64,000 nucleotides of DNA from Streptomyces cavernicola (GTDB lineage: Bacteria > Actinomycetota > Actinomycetes > Streptomycetales > Streptomycetaceae). The notes beneath the pieces were generated by a model. That model did no database searches. It worked only from the letters and a program-made list of their open reading frames with translations, and was not told the DNA's origin. How positions within the stretch are numbered: position 1 is the first letter of the stretch; every line of letters begins with the position of its first letter. The position numbers and the translations under genes were made by a program. This document shows, one piece after another, positions 24,522 through 34,313 of this stretch. The stretch covers positions 62,001-126,000 of the forward strand of contig NZ_JASCIQ010000013.1 of assembly GCF_029968035.1 (NCBI RefSeq), written 5' to 3'.

Positions 24522-27398
24522 TCAGGGGCGTGACGTGGCGGCCTCCGACGGCGGGCACCACTTCGCGCCCTCGCTGTCGCCCTGCCGCCCGCAGAACCCC
24601 ATCTGCTCCGGCTGCCGATCTCCGTCCACGCGCTGCACGGAGATCAGCTTGTCCAGCGGAACCTGCTGGTCCACGCCGCCGCCGAAGTCGATCACCCCGC
24701 TCTCCCCGTCGAGCGCCGCACGCCCGTGGATCCCGCTGAGGGCGTGCCACACGGCGGACGGGGTCAGCGGAATGCCGGGGGCCGTGTCCTTGAGGCGGGC
24801 GATGGCCTTGAGGTACAGGTTCACCGCGTCGAACGCGAGCGCCGCGTGACCGTCGAGCGAGGTGTCCTCGACCCGGGCGCACTCCTCAGGGAACAGTTCC
24901 TTCATCGTGCTGTACAGATCGCTGGGCCCGTTGCAGGACGCCGAGCCGACCGTGAAGTCCAGGAACTCGAACGGCACCCGGGGAAAGTGCCGGCGGCCCT
25001 CCGGGTCCGCGCCGAGCCGGGCCACGTCGTCGCCGCCGAGCAGCACCGGCGGGTTCGAACCGCAGGTGTCGTTGGTGGCCCCGAGGATCGTCTCGAAGTC
25101 CTCGCTGCGCCCCGCGAAGAACACCAACCCCTCGTATCCGCAGGCCTGTTCGCCGATGGCCCGGGTGCCGGGTCCCGTCGGAGTCCGCGGCGAACCGCCC
25201 GCCGGTACGTAACCCTCCTCGTCGACGTCGAACCCCGCGGCCCTGAACGACTTCGCCGCGTCCTGCCGCAGGTTCTCGCTGTACTCGTCGGTCGGGTCGA
25301 GCGAGTACACGACGCGTACGTCGCGCCGCTTCAGCTTGTCCTCCTCGACGAGGTGGCCCGCGTACGCGGCCGCCACCGCCGCCTCGCGCCGGTTGAGCGG
25401 CGACACCTGGTAGTAAAGCGACGACTCGCTCGGCAGGGCGTCCGCCGACAGGGTCGTGGCGACCATGGGAAGGCCGACCTCCGTCAGCTTGTCGATCGTC
25501 GTGATGGTCGCCTTACGGCTCTGGTCGAGGCCGGTCACGCCGACGATGCTCGGGTCGGCCGCCTTCAACTTCTCGATGCGGCGGGCCACATCGGCCCCGT
25601 GCTGCATGCCGCTGCCCGCACTGGCCGGGAAGATCCGCAGAACGGGCTGCGCGTCACCGGACTTGTCGAGCTGCCGCCGCTGCGCGCTCGCCGCGCCCTG
25701 CAGCTGCTCGCGCGCGTACGACTGGGCGGCGTTCTGCTTCCGTGCGGGGGCCGTGAGCAGCGCGGACAGGTGCACGAGCGTGACCAGGGGCCGCTTGGGG
25801 TCCTCCTCGTGGATGCGCTCCGCCTCCTCGTTCTGCGAGGCGATGGTCCGCAGCGTCTTACGGACCCGGTCGTCGGTGGAGCGGAACGCGAAGCCGTGCG
25901 GTGCGACGCCCACGCACTCGTCGGTCTTCGCCGTCCACACCGTCGCCGCGTCCGGGGCGTCGCGGCTCAGGCCGCAGTGCTTCGCCCGCCAGTCGTCCCG
26001 GTCGCCGCGGTGCTCGGCGACGGTGAACCCGACCGAGCCGCCGAGCACCGCGAGCACGACGGCGCCCGCGATCAGCGCCGCGCCCCTGCTGGTCCACGCG
26101 GGCGGGCGCGGTACGGCGAGACGGCGCGCTATGGCCGCCCCGTCCCGCTGGATCTCGAACCGCTCGTCGTCCTCCGGGACCGTCGCCGGAATGCGGACCG
26201 GCAGATACCAGAACTGCACCGGTCGGCCGCCGCCCGCACTGCGCACGTGCTCGCACCAGACGGCGTACGGCGCGGGATTGTCCGTCAACTCCCGCACCCT
26301 CATCGGGGTGTTGCCGGTGTTTCCGGTGGAGTCGGATGCGTTCGGGGAGTTCGACGAGTTCGACGAGTTCGACGAGTTCGGCGAATTCGGGGACGTGTGC
26401 GGGGGCTGGGGCGCCCGGTCGTCCGGGGATTCCTCCGGGCTGCTGGTGACGAGCAGCAACGGGTCGAACGCGCCGATGTCATTGCGTACTTCGGCGAAGA
26501 GCCGCACCAGTTCCGGACCGTGATTGTGCGCGCTCAGACCCTGCAGAAACGCCACGCAATAGGCCGTTCGACGATGGGCGCGCCGACGCCACGGGCGGCG
26601 GCGATACGCGTTCCGCAGATCCTCCAGAAAAGCGTCGATCAGGAGTTTGCTGATCTGCTGTGGATCCTCGCGCCCCCACCGGGGCTGCGTGAGCCGCACC
26701 GCGAATCCGATGAACGTGCCCGGATCGGCCGGGGCCATGTACGGCTGGTGCAGCAGCCAGCGGTATTCCCGGCCCAGACCACGCCAGACGCGGAACCAGA
26801 AGATCGGCAGCAGATAAAGCCCCAGAATGTACGCCCACCAGGGCACCGACCCCTGAAGGGCCACTTCCGTGCTCGGGCTGCGCATGAATCCGAAGAATCG
26901 GCGGCGCTCCAACTCGCGGTCCCGCAGCCGCCGCAGCACCATACGGCCGTGCTGGCTGTCCGGCTCCTGCGCGGTGTCCGTCAACTGCAACAGACAATTG
27001 ACCAGCCCGAGCCGGCGAAAGCGCACCCGACGGTCGCTCCCGTACCGGTCGGATGAGTACTTGCTGGCCAGTTCGACGAGAATGCGGCGGCAGAGTTCGG
27101 CGCGCTGCCACGCCGGGTTCAGATAGTTCTCGGCCTGTTCGTCGCCGCGCTCCGCGACGACCCGGTCCCATTCCTGATCCATGTCGACCGGCTGAAAGGG
27201 AACAGCCCTCGGCTGCGCCTCGTTGAGGGCGTGCTCGATCTGTTCCGCGAGGTCGTCCTGATGGTCGCCGGCGAGGCTCAGGATCGGGATTCCGTCCCGG
27301 TGTGGAACCTCGCCGGGCAATTCGGTCTTCTTGGGCCGGGAAACGAGTTTCCCCAGCAGTTGGAACAGCAGATCGGCATGCTCGAAGACGGGCGCCAC
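24522..27398 (-). CDS. Fused pseudo-ATPase / membrane / LivK-like sensor protein
   Basis: 958 residues. Residues 30-320 follow the STAND protein at 17409: KLLIDAFLEDLRNAYRRR aligns with VLLRAFLDDLRRAYDT there. But the P-loop position reads LSLAGDHQDDL and the Walker B strand CVAFLQGLS has no acidic residue, so ATP hydrolysis is unlikely. A membrane helix lies at 186-205, an Asn/Ser/Pro tandem at 335-365, and a second helix at 438-460. Then a type-I binding-protein domain runs to the end, sharing DECVGVAPHGFAF with DECTGVSDGGFVF of the 19445 protein. GTG start behind GGGGGAA. Probable receptor; ligand unknown. Confidence 0.75.
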   Translation of the reverse strand: MAPVFEHADLLFQLLGKLVSRPKKTELPGEVPHRDGIPILSLAGDHQDDLAEQIEHALNEAQPRAVPFQPVDMDQEWDRVVAERGDEQAENYLNPAWQRAELCRRILVELASKYSSDRYGSDRRVRFRRLGLVNCLLQLTDTAQEPDSQHGRMVLRRLRDRELERRRFFGFMRSPSTEVALQGSVPWWAYILGLYLLPIFWFRVWRGLGREYRWLLHQPYMAPADPGTFIGFAVRLTQPRWGREDPQQISKLLIDAFLEDLRNAYRRRPWRRRAHRRTAYCVAFLQGLSAHNHGPELVRLFAEVRNDIGAFDPLLLVTSSPEESPDDRAPQPPHTSPNSPNSSNSSNSSNSPNASDSTGNTGNTPMRVRELTDNPAPYAVWCEHVRSAGGGRPVQFWYLPVRIPATVPEDDERFEIQRDGAAIARRLAVPRPPAWTSRGAALIAGAVVLAVLGGSVGFTVAEHRGDRDDWRAKHCGLSRDAPDAATVWTAKTDECVGVAPHGFAFRSTDDRVRKTLRTIASQNEEAERIHEEDPKRPLVTLVHLSALLTAPARKQNAAQSYAREQLQGAASAQRRQLDKSGDAQPVLRIFPASAGSGMQHGADVARRIEKLKAADPSIVGVTGLDQSRKATITTIDKLTEVGLPMVATTLSADALPSESSLYYQVSPLNRREAAVAAAYAGHLVEEDKLKRRDVRVVYSLDPTDEYSENLRQDAAKSFRAAGFDVDEEGYVPAGGSPRTPTGPGTRAIGEQACGYEGLVFFAGRSEDFETILGATNDTCGSNPPVLLGGDDVARLGADPEGRRHFPRVPFEFLDFTVGSASCNGPSDLYSTMKELFPEECARVEDTSLDGHAALAFDAVNLYLKAIARLKDTAPGIPLTPSAVWHALSGIHGRAALDGESGVIDFGGGVDQQVPLDKLISVQRVDGDRQPEQMGFCGRQGDSEGAKWCPPSEAATSRP

Positions 27399-27662
27399 TC
27401 TTCCCCCGTTGCGCTCAGAGACCGGCCAACGCCGTAGTTCCGGAGGAGGACACCCTAGTGGTTGACGATGAGGGTGAACACCCTTGTTGTGCTTGCTATT
27501 TGGCCACATGAGGGGCCGGCGGGGGAGGGGAGTGCGGCGGTGCGGGTGCGGCGGCCCGCACGGTCCGCGGAGGCCGTCCGGAGGCCGTCCTGAGGTCCTT
27601 CGGTGGCCCGTCCCGAGCGGCCGCGAAGGTCGATTGTCAGTGGTGCACGGCAGGATGGGGGC

Positions 27663-29819
27663 ATGACGACGACTTCTGCCGTTCCTGCGGCTGTTCCTGC
27701 TGGTCACGCGCCCGCCGAGGCCCCTGCCCTGGACTCGACCGCTGCCTACGCGGCGGCGGTCGACCAGGCGGTCCGCGCGGCCGCCGCGTACTACGACAAC
27801 GGCAGCTCCACCCTGGACGACGACGCGTACGACCGACTGGTCAGGGCCATCGCCGAGTACGAGGCGGCGCACCCCGAAGACGTCCTGCCCGACTCGCCCT
27901 CGGGGAAGGTGGCCGGCGGCGCGATCGAGGGGGACGTGCCGCACACCGTGCCGATGCTGAGCCTCGACAACGCCTTCTCCGACGAGGAGTTCACCACCTG
28001 GGCCGCGTCCCTGGAGCGCCGGATCGGCCGCCCGGTCGCCGCCTGGAACGTCCAGCCGAAGCTGGACGGCCTCGCGATCGCCGCCCGCTACCAGGAGGGC
28101 CGCCTCACCCGCCTGATCACCCGCGGTGACGGGACGGCCGGGGAGGACGTCTCGCACGCCATCGGCACGATAGAGGGCCTGCCCGCCGAGCTGACCGAGC
28201 CCGCCACGGTCGAGGTGCGCGGCGAAGTCCTCATGACCACCGCCCAGTTCGAGTACGCGAACGAGGTGCGCACCCAACACGGCGGCGACCCCTTCGCCAA
28301 CCCGCGCAACGCCGCCGCCGGCACCCTGCGCGCCAAGGACCGGGCGTACACGGTCCCGATGACGTTCTTCGCGTACGGCCTGCTCCCGCTGCCCGACACC
28401 GACGACGGCCTCACCGCAGAGCTCGGCGACTGCGCGCACGGCGACCTCATGGACCGGGCCGTGCGGTACGGCATCAACACCCCGGCCGGCACGCAGGTGC
28501 CCGGCACGGTCGTCACCTCGGTCGAAGAGGCCCTGGCCCGCGTGCAGGAGATCGGGTCGCTGCGCGCCCAACTCCCGTTCGGCATCGACGGGATCGTCAT
28601 CAAGGCCGACTTGGCAGCCGACCAGCAGACGGCCGGAGAGGGCACGCGCGCCCCGCGCTGGGCGCTCGCCTTCAAACTCCCCGCCGTGGAGAAGATCACC
28701 AAGCTGCTCGACGTGGAGTGGAACGTCGGCCGCACGGGCATCATCGCGCCCCGAGCCGTCCTCGAACCGGTGGACATCGACGGCTCCACCGTCACCTACG
28801 CCACCCTGCACAACCCGGCCGACATCACCCGCCGCGGACTGCGCATCGGGGACCACGTGATGGTCTACAAGGCGGGCGACATCATCCCGCGCGTAGAGGC
28901 CCCGGTGGCCCATCTGCGCACGGGCGACGAGCGGGAGATCGAGTTCCCGGCGGCGTGCCCGCAGTGCGGCTCGGGGATCGACACGGGGGAGCAGCGGTGG
29001 CGGTGCGAGCGGGGCCGCAACTGCCACCTGGTCGCCTCCGTGGCGTACGCGGCGGGGCGCGACCAGCTCGACATCGAGGGCCTCGGCCACTCCCGTGTCG
29101 TGCAGCTCGTCGACGCGGGCCTGGTCACCGCGCTGCCGGACCTGTTCGACCGCCTGACGCGCGACGACCTGCTCGGTCTGGAGCGGATGGGGGAGACCAG
29201 CACCCACAACCTCCTCGCGGCGCTCGAAGCCGCGAAGCGGCAGCCCCTGTCGCGCGTGCTGTGCGCCCTCGGCATCCGCGGCACGGGACGCTCCATGTCC
29301 CGCCGTATCGCCCGCCACTTCGCCACCATGGACCTGATCCGGACGGCGGACGCCGAGGCGATGCAGCAGGTCGAGGGCATCGGCGGGGAGAAGGCCCCGG
29401 TGATCGTCGCCGAACTGGCCGAGCTGGGCGACCAGATCGACCGGCTCGCGGCGGCGGGCCTGTCCATGACGGAGCCGGGGGCGACACCGCCCGCGCCTGC
29501 CGCCCCAGGGGATGCGGGCGAGGGCGCCGCGGACGGTGCCTCCGGCGGGGAAACCCCGTTGCCCGCGGGCCCGTTGGCCGGGATGAAGGTCGTGGTGACG
29601 GGGGCGATGACCGGCCCCCTTGAGAAGCTCTCCCGCAACGAGATGAACGAACTCGTCGAGCGGGCCGGAGGCAAGGCCTCCGGCAGCGTCTCGAAGAACA
29701 CCAGCCTGGTCGTCGCGGGCGAGGGTGCGGGCTCCAAGCGCACGAAGGCCGAGACGCTCGGCATACGCCTGGCCACCCCGGACGAGTTCGCCGAGCTGGT
29801 GGGGGAGTTCATCGTGTGA
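27663..29819 (+). CDS. ligA: NAD+-dependent DNA ligase
   Basis: 718 residues with all LigA domains in order: domain Ia ([18 protein letters not shown]), adenylation core with the AMP-acceptor Lys in [10 protein letters not shown] (about 123), [20 protein letters not shown] fold ([17 protein letters not shown]), a four-Cys zinc finger ([15 protein letters not shown]...C), HhH repeats ([13 protein letters not shown]), and a BRCT domain at the end ([19 protein letters not shown]). It seals nicks in duplex DNA using NAD+. KLDG in place of the usual KIDG, and an Ala/Gly-rich spacer before BRCT, suggest an accessory paralogue rather than the housekeeping copy (inference). Confidence 0.93.
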   Translation: MTTTSAVPAAVPAGHAPAEAPALDSTAAYAAAVDQAVRAAAAYYDNGSSTLDDDAYDRLVRAIAEYEAAHPEDVLPDSPSGKVAGGAIEGDVPHTVPMLSLDNAFSDEEFTTWAASLERRIGRPVAAWNVQPKLDGLAIAARYQEGRLTRLITRGDGTAGEDVSHAIGTIEGLPAELTEPATVEVRGEVLMTTAQFEYANEVRTQHGGDPFANPRNAAAGTLRAKDRAYTVPMTFFAYGLLPLPDTDDGLTAELGDCAHGDLMDRAVRYGINTPAGTQVPGTVVTSVEEALARVQEIGSLRAQLPFGIDGIVIKADLAADQQTAGEGTRAPRWALAFKLPAVEKITKLLDVEWNVGRTGIIAPRAVLEPVDIDGSTVTYATLHNPADITRRGLRIGDHVMVYKAGDIIPRVEAPVAHLRTGDEREIEFPAACPQCGSGIDTGEQRWRCERGRNCHLVASVAYAAGRDQLDIEGLGHSRVVQLVDAGLVTALPDLFDRLTRDDLLGLERMGETSTHNLLAALEAAKRQPLSRVLCALGIRGTGRSMSRRIARHFATMDLIRTADAEAMQQVEGIGGEKAPVIVAELAELGDQIDRLAAAGLSMTEPGATPPAPAAPGDAGEGAADGASGGETPLPAGPLAGMKVVVTGAMTGPLEKLSRNEMNELVERAGGKASGSVSKNTSLVVAGEGAGSKRTKAETLGIRLATPDEFAELVGEFIV

Positions 29820-29881
29820 CGAACGTCTGACACGGCGTGGTGAGGGGTGTCGAGCGCACACCCCTCACCGGCGGAGGGTGC

Positions 29882-31021
29882 TCAGGCAGGGTCGATGCGC
29901 GACACGGTCCCGCCCAGATCGAGCACGTACAGCTCGCCGTTCCCGCCCTGCACGAACGAGACGACCTCGCCGCCGTTGACCCCGAGGTCGTGCTCGCCGG
30001 TCACCTGGCCGTTCTCGATCTGCAGGGAGCGCAGGGTGCCGTCGCAGTAGTCGCTGAAGACGTACTGGCCCTTGAGGTCCGGGATCTTCTCGCCGCGGTA
30101 GACGTAGCCGCCGGTCACCGAGCAGCCGAGGCCGTTGCGGTCGTACTCGTGGATCGGCGGCACATGGTTCGCGGGCTCGGTGCCGCCCCGGAAGGGATGG
30201 TTGCCCTCCATCGCGGACCAGCCGTAGTTCTCGCCGCCCTTGCTGTCCGCCGGCGCCCAGTCGATCTCCTCCCAGGCGCTCTGGCCGACGTCCCCGATCA
30301 GCAGATCACCCGTACCGGAGTCGAAGGAGAACTTCCATGGATTGCGCAGCCCGTACGCCCAGATCTCGTCCTTCGCCTTCGGGTCGTCGACGAACGGGTT
30401 GTCCGCGGGCACGGCGTACGGATCGCCGCCGGTCGGGTCGATCCGGAGGAGCTTGCCGAGGAGGGTGTCGAGGTTCTGCCCGTTGCCGTGCGGGTCCCCG
30501 CCGGAGCCGCCGTCGCCGAGCGCGATGTACAGATACCCGTCGGGGCCGAACCTGAGGTCGCCGCCGTTGTGGTTCGCGTACGGCTGGGTCTGGGTGAGGA
30601 CGGTGCGCCGGGTGTCGGGCTGCAGCTTGCCGTCCTTGACGGCGAATTCGTCGACGGTGCTGGTGCCTTCGCGGTCGGTGAACGAGATGTAGAAGTGCGC
30701 GAAGTCCTTGTCGAAGGCGATGCCGAGGAGCCCGCGCTCCCCGTCGGTGGTGGTCTCGCCCGAGATGTCGAGGACGGGCTCGCCGAGGCCCTGGTCGCCC
30801 AGGACCCTTACGGTGCCTGCCCGTTCGGCGATCCAGACGTCGCCGCCGGGCCCTGCGGTCCCGGCGGCCGGGTTCTTGGCGGTGGCCACTTCCTTGAGCG
30901 AGACCTGCGCCGCGGCGGTGCCACGGGCGGCGGGCTCTTCGGCGGAGGCCGTGGTCAGGGCGAGGGCGGCGATCAGACAGGCGGCGCCGGCGATCGCCGA
31001 GCTTCGGGTGCGAACTTTCAC
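29882..31021 (-). CDS. Secreted PQQ-dependent sugar dehydrogenase (soluble GDH-like)
   Basis: 379 residues with a signal peptide (SSAIAGAACLIAALALTTASA). The six-bladed propeller shows GDVWIAERAGTVRVL, GERGLLGIAFDKDF, NHNGGDLRFGPDGYLYIALGDGG (with the conserved His and acidic residues that bind PQQ/Ca2+), LRNPWKFSFDSGTGDLLIGDVGQ and WEEIDW. The family oxidises aldose sugars outside the cell, or in many actinobacteria acts on unknown sugars. The GTG at 31021 sits behind AGGAGG. It converges on ligA with a 62-bp gap. Confidence 0.9.
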   Translation of the reverse strand: MKVRTRSSAIAGAACLIAALALTTASAEEPAARGTAAAQVSLKEVATAKNPAAGTAGPGGDVWIAERAGTVRVLGDQGLGEPVLDISGETTTDGERGLLGIAFDKDFAHFYISFTDREGTSTVDEFAVKDGKLQPDTRRTVLTQTQPYANHNGGDLRFGPDGYLYIALGDGGSGGDPHGNGQNLDTLLGKLLRIDPTGGDPYAVPADNPFVDDPKAKDEIWAYGLRNPWKFSFDSGTGDLLIGDVGQSAWEEIDWAPADSKGGENYGWSAMEGNHPFRGGTEPANHVPPIHEYDRNGLGCSVTGGYVYRGEKIPDLKGQYVFSDYCDGTLRSLQIENGQVTGEHDLGVNGGEVVSFVQGGNGELYVLDLGGTVSRIDPA

Positions 31022-31485
31022 CGTGACCCTCCTAGGGGCGGCGAAGGAGAGGTCGCGCGACTGCCGAGACGAAGGCCGATCCGCAGCGTCGCCCGCGGCG
31101 ACACGCAACCTGGGTGGGGGGATGGGTGTGTCACTGGCTACGGATGAGGATACGGAGACATGGGGGTGTTGGCATAGACCAATGCGGGGGATTTCGGTGC
31201 GACGACCCTTTCAGGCGACCGGCTCCGCCGAAGAATGACGGCGCCCCCAGGGGAACTCCCCGGGGACGCCCCACGCCCCACGCCCCACGCCCCACGCCCT
31301 ACGCACGCACGGCCGGGCTCTGCCGTTACGCTGTTCGGCGATGACTACCGGGACGGCCGCGCGCCACACACAGATCGGTGACCCGGTGCTCCACTGAGCG
31401 CCGCACGGGCCGGCAGGGGCCTCAACGGAAGGCCGGTCAAGGGACTTGCGCTGCTGCGCGGGCCCCGCCTCCGTCGTGTCGATCA
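31022..31485. other. Gap with heptamer array and no convincing gene
   Basis: Upstream of the dehydrogenase, this region holds a seven-base tandem array, GCCCCAC repeated four times plus a GCCCTAC variant, at 31268-31302. An open frame starting at 31340 (MTTGTAARHTQIGDPVLH) stops after 18 codons and could be the start of a deleted gene. The remainder is the 5' flank of the truncated hydrolase. Confidence 0.6.
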
Positions 31486-32091
31486 CTGCGTGCGCTGGCC
31501 GAGGAGTTGGCGGGGCACGGGTACTACGTGCTCGTCCCCGACTTCCTCTACCGGCACGGCCGGACGCCGATTCTCGACCTTCCCGAGTACATCGACGAGG
31601 AGAACCGGTCGCGGATCGTGGCCGAGCTGCTGCCGTTGCTCGGGGCGCACACCGTGGACCGAACCCTGAGCGACGCCGAGGCGTATCTGGACTTCCTCGC
31701 CGAACAGCCCGAGGCGGCCGCCGGTCCGGTCGCCGCGACCGGTTACTGCTTCGGTGGCCTCCTGGCGATGCGCACCGCGGCGGCGCACCCCGGCCGGGTG
31801 GCCGCGGTCGCCGCGTTCCACGCGCCCGTGGGTGCCGACGGGCCGGGCCTCTTCGCCGAGTTGACCGCCCGGGTCCACCTGGGTCACGCCGAGGGCGACC
31901 TCACACCCGAGGCCCTCGGCGAGCTCAACCGGGCCCTGGACGCGGCAGGGGTCGCGTACACCTCCGAGATCTACCCCGGCACCGTGCACGGCTTCACCAT
32001 GTCCGACACCGACGCGTTCGACGCCTCAGGGCTCAAGCGCCACTGGGACCGCATGCTGCCCCTGCTGGACAGCACCCTGTCAGTCAAGTGA
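31486..32091 (+). pseudogene. Dienelactone hydrolase family gene, 5'-truncated
   Basis: Homology begins abruptly with LRALAEELAGHGYYVLVPDF and continues to the natural end. It retains the nucleophile motif GYCFGG, the Asp-bearing GHAEGDLTPE region, and VHGF with the catalytic His. The first 45 or so residues of the alpha/beta-hydrolase fold (with the usual HPAVLL-type strand) are missing, and the upstream in-frame sequence is unrelated. No start codon with a ribosome site is visible. The core might fold if a fused start were used, but loss of function is more likely. Confidence 0.75.
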
Positions 32092-32127
32092 CCGGCGTCC
32101 ACAGGGGAGTTGGTCGGTAACGCCGCG

Positions 32128-32162
32128 CGCCGTCGGCACGCTTTCTCAGCGTGCCGACGGCG
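32128..32162. terminator. Perfect 15-bp terminator hairpin
   Basis: CGCCGTCGGCACGCT (32128-32142) pairs exactly with 32148-32162 around a TTCTC loop. It lies between the hydrolase remnant and the end of the leftward deacetylase gene, with no T-run, as is common in Streptomyces. Confidence 0.85.
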
Positions 32163-32193
32163 CAAGTGCGGATCTACGTGGAGCGCAACCAGC

Positions 32194-33099
32194 TCACCGC
32201 ATGTCCGCCGGACGCTCCTTCCCCGCGAACGGGAAGCGGGCGCGGAAGTCGTCCGCCACGTCCTCCAACGTGCAGAAGCTGACGCCCTCGTGGCCCGAGA
32301 CGTACTCGATGAAGCGCTCCAGCATCAGCAGCACCTGCGGGCGGCCGGAGACGTCCGGGTGCAGGGTGACCGGGATGACCGCGTAGTCCAACTCCCGGTG
32401 CACCCAGTCGAACTGGTCCTTCCAGTCCTGTTCGAGGGCGCGCGGGCTGACGTAGCCGTGGCTGTTGTGGGAGTGCTTGTTGAACATCATGGGCGGCAGG
32501 TCGTCCACGTACCAGTTGCCGCAGAACTCCACCAGGTCCACCTCGTGGCCGTGGACCAGGGGCTTCATCCAGTCCGCGGCGTCCTTGGTGTAGTCGATCT
32601 TCGTCCAGCTGTCGCCGACGCGGGCGTAGAACGGAGTGAAGTCCCGGTAGTTCTGCGAATGGTCGTAGGAGAAGCCGTACTTGTGGAGCAGTGCGGCCGT
32701 CTGCGCGGACATCTCCCACCAGGGGGCGACGTAGCCGCGCGGCTTGCGGCCCGCGAACGACTCGATCAGCTCGACGCTGCGGGCGAGGACGTCCTCCTCC
32801 TGCTGCGGGGTCATCGCGATCGGGTTCTCGTGCGAGTACCCGTGCGCGCCGATCTCGTGACCGGCCTCGATGACCCTCTCGGTCTGGGCCGGGAACGTCT
32901 CGATGGAGTGGCCGGGAATGAACCAGGAGGTGCGGATGCCGTAGCGCTCGAAGAGCTTGAGCAGCCGCGGGGTGCCGACCTCGCCTGCGAAGACGCCGCG
33001 CTGGATGTCGTTCGGCGAGTCCTCGCCGCCGTACGACCCTAGCCAGCCGGCGACGGCGTCGACGTCCACACCGAGGGCGACCTTGATGTCCTTGGCCAT
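32194..33099 (-). CDS. Polysaccharide deacetylase family hydrolase (HpPgdA / cyclic-imidase-like)
   Basis: 301 residues of the NodB/CE4 fold: [45 protein letters not shown] (metal His pair), [30 protein letters not shown] and the late [15 protein letters not shown]. The pattern is very close to Helicobacter HpPgdA (HP0310). The same branch includes cyclic imide hydrolases and PuuE allantoinases, which open five-membered cyclic amides. No signal peptide, so a cytoplasmic small-molecule substrate is more plausible than peptidoglycan here. It is the last gene of the permease/decarboxylase operon. Confidence 0.85.
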   Translation of the reverse strand: MAKDIKVALGVDVDAVAGWLGSYGGEDSPNDIQRGVFAGEVGTPRLLKLFERYGIRTSWFIPGHSIETFPAQTERVIEAGHEIGAHGYSHENPIAMTPQQEEDVLARSVELIESFAGRKPRGYVAPWWEMSAQTAALLHKYGFSYDHSQNYRDFTPFYARVGDSWTKIDYTKDAADWMKPLVHGHEVDLVEFCGNWYVDDLPPMMFNKHSHNSHGYVSPRALEQDWKDQFDWVHRELDYAVIPVTLHPDVSGRPQVLLMLERFIEYVSGHEGVSFCTLEDVADDFRARFPFAGKERPADMR

Positions 33100-33149
33100 G
33101 CGGGTTGCCTTTCCGGGGAGTTGGGGTGGGCTGTCGCCCCGTTCAGCGT

Positions 33150-34313
33150 TCAGCTCGTCTCGTCGAGCGCCGCGTGGATCCGTGCGACCGCGTCGGCGAC
33201 GGCCGCGGAGTCCCCGTCGCTCCAGTCGCGTTCGGTCGTGCTGTGCACGGAGATCCAGCCGGCGAGGGCCCCGTCCCGCTCCACCGGTGCGAGGAGCTGC
33301 GCGTGGACGCCGTACACGTCGACGAGGGCCTGCGGCGGCTGCGGATCGTCGCGGAAGTGCGGCTGTACGAGCGGCCTGCGGTGCTGCTCCAGCCACTCCA
33401 CGGTGTTGAGGCGGCGCTGGTCGAGCGAGGCGTCGCGGCGGATCGAGCGGACGCCCTCGCCGAGCGTCTCCCCGGCGGTGCGGTCCACCGTCAGGTCGTG
33501 CTCCGGCAGGTCGACGCGGAACGTGGTGCGGTCCGCGCCGGTCGCCGCGCGCAACCCGGAGAGCGCCTCCTGGATGCGGGCCCGCAGGCTGCCGGAGCGC
33601 AGCAGCTCGCCGTGGCCGGGCAGCACCGGCTGGGCGCCGGCCAGGTCGAGGGCCTTCCAGAGAGTGGCCGCGACCGAGTCGAACACCGGGATGCCCAGGG
33701 CCGGTTCGAGGTCGGCGGCGGGCCTGGCCCCGTACACGTTGGTGCACACCACCGCCACTGCGTGGGCGTCGTCCCCGGAAGCGGCCGCGGCCTCGATCTG
33801 CCGGGCGACGTCCGCCTCCGGGACGCGGGCGAAGGCCTCGTTCTCGCTGATGCCGAGCGGCTCGGCGAGCGTGCAGACGACGCCCTCCTTCGCGTACGTC
33901 TGCACGATCTTCTCGGCGACGTCCCCGGTGTACGGCAGGGCGAGGCCGAGGCGGGTCACGCCGTACGCGGCGCAGGCGTCGAGCAGTGCCAGCGTGGACG
34001 TCGTGGCGGGGATGCCGGTCTCCGCGGTGATGGCCTCGCACAGCGAGCGGTCGCGGTCGACGCCGAGCCACGAGCCGGACGTGCCGTTCCAGGCGATGAC
34101 GTCGACCTTCGCGTCGGCGAGCTGCCGGGCCGCCGCCAGCATCGGCGCCGGGTCGAACTGGGCGTCGGCCCCCGAGTCGAGCGCGATCCTGGTGACCGTC
34201 ACCCGCGCGAAGTGCGCGGTGGCTGCGTCGGTGCCGTGCAGCAGGTCGTAAGTGACCGGCTCCAGACAGGTGTTGGAGGACGGGGTGAGCATGCCGATAC
34301 GGACAGTGCTCAT
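33150..34313 (-). CDS. Arylmalonate-decarboxylase/Asp-Glu-racemase-fold protein fused to GAF
   Basis: 387 residues. The first ~245 form the racemase fold: [46 protein letters not shown] and [19 protein letters not shown]. The first catalytic-Cys position is Gly77 (NGTSGS) while Cys190 remains. A single Cys with Gly opposite is the pattern of arylmalonate decarboxylase; racemases and maleate isomerase have two Cys. Residues ~255-387 are a GAF-like domain ([20 protein letters not shown]). The ATG overlaps the permease stop (ATGA). A GAF domain on such an enzyme suggests allosteric or redox control (inference). Confidence 0.8.
   Translation of the reverse strand: MSTVRIGMLTPSSNTCLEPVTYDLLHGTDAATAHFARVTVTRIALDSGADAQFDPAPMLAAARQLADAKVDVIAWNGTSGSWLGVDRDRSLCEAITAETGIPATTSTLALLDACAAYGVTRLGLALPYTGDVAEKIVQTYAKEGVVCTLAEPLGISENEAFARVPEADVARQIEAAAASGDDAHAVAVVCTNVYGARPAADLEPALGIPVFDSVAATLWKALDLAGAQPVLPGHGELLRSGSLRARIQEALSGLRAATGADRTTFRVDLPEHDLTVDRTAGETLGEGVRSIRRDASLDQRRLNTVEWLEQHRRPLVQPHFRDDPQPPQALVDVYGVHAQLLAPVERDGALAGWISVHSTTERDWSDGDSAAVADAVARIHAALDETS

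Noticed and set aside
27399..29861. Minus-strand open frame continuing from the fused sensor gene across the whole ligase gene
   Set aside because: It is the stop-free antisense frame typical of GC-rich codons; the GTG at 27398 with a ribosome site starts the real protein, and upstream residues are Arg/Gly/Ala-rich noise.
31268..31302. Heptamer array considered as a CRISPR-like repeat
   Set aside because: No spacers between units and no cas genes; simple tandem repeat.
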